A DNA stretch of 64,000 bases from Acanthopleuribacter pedis (GTDB lineage Bacteria; Acidobacteriota; Holophagae; Acanthopleuribacterales; Acanthopleuribacteraceae). The DNA lies in contig NZ_JAFREP010000041.1 in assembly GCF_017377855.1 (NCBI RefSeq), positions 1-64,000 of the forward strand. Reading direction: 5' to 3'. The position numbers were made by a program, and so were the translations under genes. Shown here in pieces: positions 62,042 through 64,000 of this stretch (positions are counted from its first letter, which is position 1; every line of letters starts with the position of its first letter). The notes beneath the pieces are model-generated. The model saw nothing but the letters and a program-made list of their open reading frames with translations. It had not been told where the DNA came from and did no database searches.

Positions 62042-62393
62042 TTAATTAGAATAGGCCTATTGTACGAGAAAACCGGAGCGTCGCAAACCATGGGTTGGGA
62101 GAAGCTGTCGCGTGGCAGGCGCCGGCCGGAAAACGGGACGGCCGGCTTCCCCGAAAACCAAAAGGTCAAAACCCTTTACGCCGCGGCGGTGGCGTTGCCC
62201 GCATGCTGTTTTCTTGCCCCGTCAGACCCTTTTACCGCACCTGACACGCCTGGATAGGGTAGTTTTAAGGCATTGTTTTGTCCTCTTTGAAAACGGGAAA
62301 AAACCGATAGGAATAAGATCCATTAAGGTGGTTTTTCCTTTTGCCGGCGTATTGTTTTCTGCAGCGCGAAGTCGCAAGCTGGAGGCTTGTTTT

Positions 62394-63167
62394 ATGGTGG
62401 CCGATCCGTCCCAAGAGAAGACCTATTCAAAAAAATATCGACGCCGTTACTGGATCTTGATGGGCCTCTGTTATTTTCTGCCGATGATTGGGTTCCTGTT
62501 CGCGTTTTACAAGTTTAGCTTGTCGCTGGTGATGGGGGCGCTTTCCTTTCTGGCGGCCGGGGCCACCTATGCCGCCAAGGTGGAAAAAAGGCTGCCCTAC
62601 ATTCATATTGTCGAACCCGAGCTTGAGGACGTGGTCACTTATTACTTCGAACAAGAATATGAGGGCGATACCAAGCGAAGCGGCACCCATCCCATGCTCG
62701 AACACGCCTATACCGCGGCATTGTGCGGCGGTGTTAAGGAAGCGGCCTATATGGCTGGAAACCATCTGGGCGAGGCCACCGGGCTTGATCAAAAGGAACG
62801 CGACCTCTTGATCGCGGTGCTTTTTCTCATGAAAGGCAAAATCAACCGCGCCTTTGAGGTTCTGGAAGACGATTGGTTGCCGGTTCCCCAAATGCGCCTC
62901 AAGCGCGAACACCACCATCATGCACACCACAACCTGGTCCTGGCCTTGGCCCTTGTGTTCGCCGGTCGCGCCGATGGGGAGGTTTTCGCGGTATTGCGGG
63001 AAGCCGTGCGCCGCGAGGAGTTGCTATGGCGTTTGTTGGCGGCATGGGGGTTGGTCGCAGCCGATCCCGGCGGCGCCGAGCGAGAAATCGCCGAGAGCAA
63101 GCAGTTGTTGGCCACCATCGGCGCGCCGTTCCGCGTGTTGCACCAGGCGCCGGTCGTCGTTGGATAA
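62394..63167 (+). CDS. Hypothetical membrane protein with helical cytoplasmic domain
   Basis: This 257-aa protein starts at 62394 after GGAGG; the longer frame to 62112 is not supported. Two membrane helices (about 18-60) precede a helical soluble domain with a His-rich stretch (REHHHHAHHN) and a TPR-like pattern (AALCGGVKEAAYMAGNHLG, LFLMKGKINRAFEVLEDDW). The function is unknown. The His cluster could bind metal. Confidence 0.6.
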   Translation: MVADPSQEKTYSKKYRRRYWILMGLCYFLPMIGFLFAFYKFSLSLVMGALSFLAAGATYAAKVEKRLPYIHIVEPELEDVVTYYFEQEYEGDTKRSGTHPMLEHAYTAALCGGVKEAAYMAGNHLGEATGLDQKERDLLIAVLFLMKGKINRAFEVLEDDWLPVPQMRLKREHHHHAHHNLVLALALVFAGRADGEVFAVLREAVRREELLWRLLAAWGLVAADPGGAEREIAESKQLLATIGAPFRVLHQAPVVVG

Positions 63168-63570
63168 GTGTCGGTTGCCGCTTCGTATCGCGAGGTGTTT
63201 AACAGTATCGGCGCGCCTTTTCCCGGCCCTGCATGCGACCGACTGATTCGGAAAGAGAGATGCTGCCCGCTTGCCGTAAATTAGCCCGACAAGAAGTTGG
63301 CACCCGTGTGAAAATTGCAAAGAAACAATGGTTAATGTTGGTTATTGTGGTTTTTTATTCTGAGAATCGGTATTCATTCGAAAGATGATACGGAATATTC
63401 CCCACCTCCGCGTGCATTTGCGCAAAATAAGCCGGTAAAGAACCTGTAAATGTATTTAAGATGTTGGAAGTAATAGTCTTGTGAGGTTGGTGGAGTTGGC
63501 ACAGCGCATGCTCTCATAGAATCCCGTTTTGCCAAGTGCAGAACGATTTCTGGTTTCATGGGAGTTCCTT
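63168..63570. other. Intergenic region before the OmpW-like gene
   Basis: No gene is supported. The region is AT-rich from about 63300 onward, as expected for a promoter. No repeat or terminator was recognised. Confidence 0.4.
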
Positions 63571-64000
63571 ATGAAGAAAGCGCTTGTTTCCTTGTTGTTG
63601 GTTTTGTTTGGTGCGGTAGCTTTTGCCGGTGAGGGTGATATTTTGGTGCGTGCACGTTTGATTAACGTCAGTCCCAATGATGATTCGTCCGAAATCCTTA
63701 CCACCGGTACCGGGGTCACCGTTGACGACGCTTTCGTTCCCGAGTTTGATGTGACCTACATGTTCCGCAAGAACTGGGGTTTGGAAATTATTGCCGCCAC
63801 CTCGGAACACGAAATCACCACCGAAAACGGGGCGCTCGCCGGTGCCGATGCCGGTGATGTATGGGTTTTGCCACCCACCCTGACGCTCCAATATCACTTT
63901 GGACCGGATACCGCGACCGATGTGTACATTGGCTTGGGCGTAAACTATTCGCTGTTTTACAACTACGATGTCTCAGCCGACTTAGAAGCCCTGGGTGTGA
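63571..64000 (+). CDS. OmpW-family outer-membrane protein, 5' part (runs off the window)
   Basis: The first 143 codons are present. A signal peptide (MKKALVSLLLVLFGAVAFA-G) is followed by ILVRARLINVSPNDDS, an extended strand pair, then VPEFDVTYMFRKNWGLEIIAA, LPPTLTLQYHFGP and VYIGLGVNYSLFY. These are the conserved blocks of OmpW eight-strand barrels, which conduct small hydrophobic molecules. GGGAG precedes the ATG. The 3' part lies beyond the window. Confidence 0.85.
   Translation, partial: MKKALVSLLLVLFGAVAFAGEGDILVRARLINVSPNDDSSEILTTGTGVTVDDAFVPEFDVTYMFRKNWGLEIIAATSEHEITTENGALAGADAGDVWVLPPTLTLQYHFGPDTATDVYIGLGVNYSLFYNYDVSADLEALGV

Overview
The window looks like chromosomal DNA from a marine or host-associated Acidobacteriota, most likely the Holophagae/Acanthopleuribacterales lineage. 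This is inferred from the moderately high GC, the carboxypeptidase-regulatory-domain TonB receptor, very large multidomain secreted proteins, NrfHA, and a duplicated type III secretion (T3S) effector/chaperone cargo. No ribosomal or other phylogenetic marker is present, so the taxonomy is tentative.

Layout. 0.5-2.6 kb: nrfHA, periplasmic ammonifying nitrite reductase. 2.9-4.3 kb: a beta-propeller gene broken by two miniature inverted-repeat elements of different families, both with clean 3-bp target duplications. 4.6-7.6 kb: an Oar-like TonB receptor. 8.6-11.4 kb: a minus-strand cluster of a degenerate sigma54-activator-like protein, a sialidase-like propeller protein and a methyltransferase. 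11.7-12.7 kb: an L,D-transpeptidase-like protein and a histidine phosphatase. 12.98-14.47 kb: a CRISPR array of 22 repeats with no cas genes in view. 14.5-17.7 kb: T3S module 1 (two CesT-like chaperones plus a 690-aa HExxH protein). 18.1-23.3 kb: a secreted metzincin, a small membrane protein and a PlpD-like patatin/outer-membrane-barrel phospholipase. 24.0-29.9 kb: an RHS protein with a nuclease-like toxin tip, its Imm21-like immunity gene and a displaced toxin-tip remnant. 30.3-33.3 kb: T3S module 2 (one chaperone plus a 692-aa paralogue), interrupted by a miniature element and followed by a solitary CRISPR-repeat-like unit. 33.6-38.6 kb: two uncharacterised membrane proteins. 38.9-45.7 kb: a signalling block (two-receiver diguanylate cyclase, hybrid kinase, ethylene-receptor-like kinase, small response regulator). 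45.9-47.8 kb: CorA and MscS. 47.9-48.1 kb: three tandem tRNAs with leucine anticodons but short variable loops. 49.7-58.2 kb: a 2845-aa secreted multidomain c-type cytochrome/adhesin-like protein. 58.3-64 kb: an ATP-grasp protein, a gamma-glutamylcyclotransferase-like protein, a second TonB receptor with a miniature element just upstream, a membrane protein and the start of an OmpW-like porin.

How parts fit together. The two T3S modules share effector, chaperone and an almost identical promoter (TTGCAA, 17 bp, TAGAAT, at the same distance from the start codon), so they look like one duplicated unit under one regulator. With the RHS toxin/immunity pair and the secreted metzincin they give this stretch the character of an interaction island. 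Miniature elements with ACCTAA...TTAGGT ends are scattered through the window and have altered at least two genes. The strongest candidates for something undescribed are the T3S metalloprotease-like module, the short leucine-anticodon tRNAs and the dispersed element family. All calls were made by reading the sequence; no database search was run.
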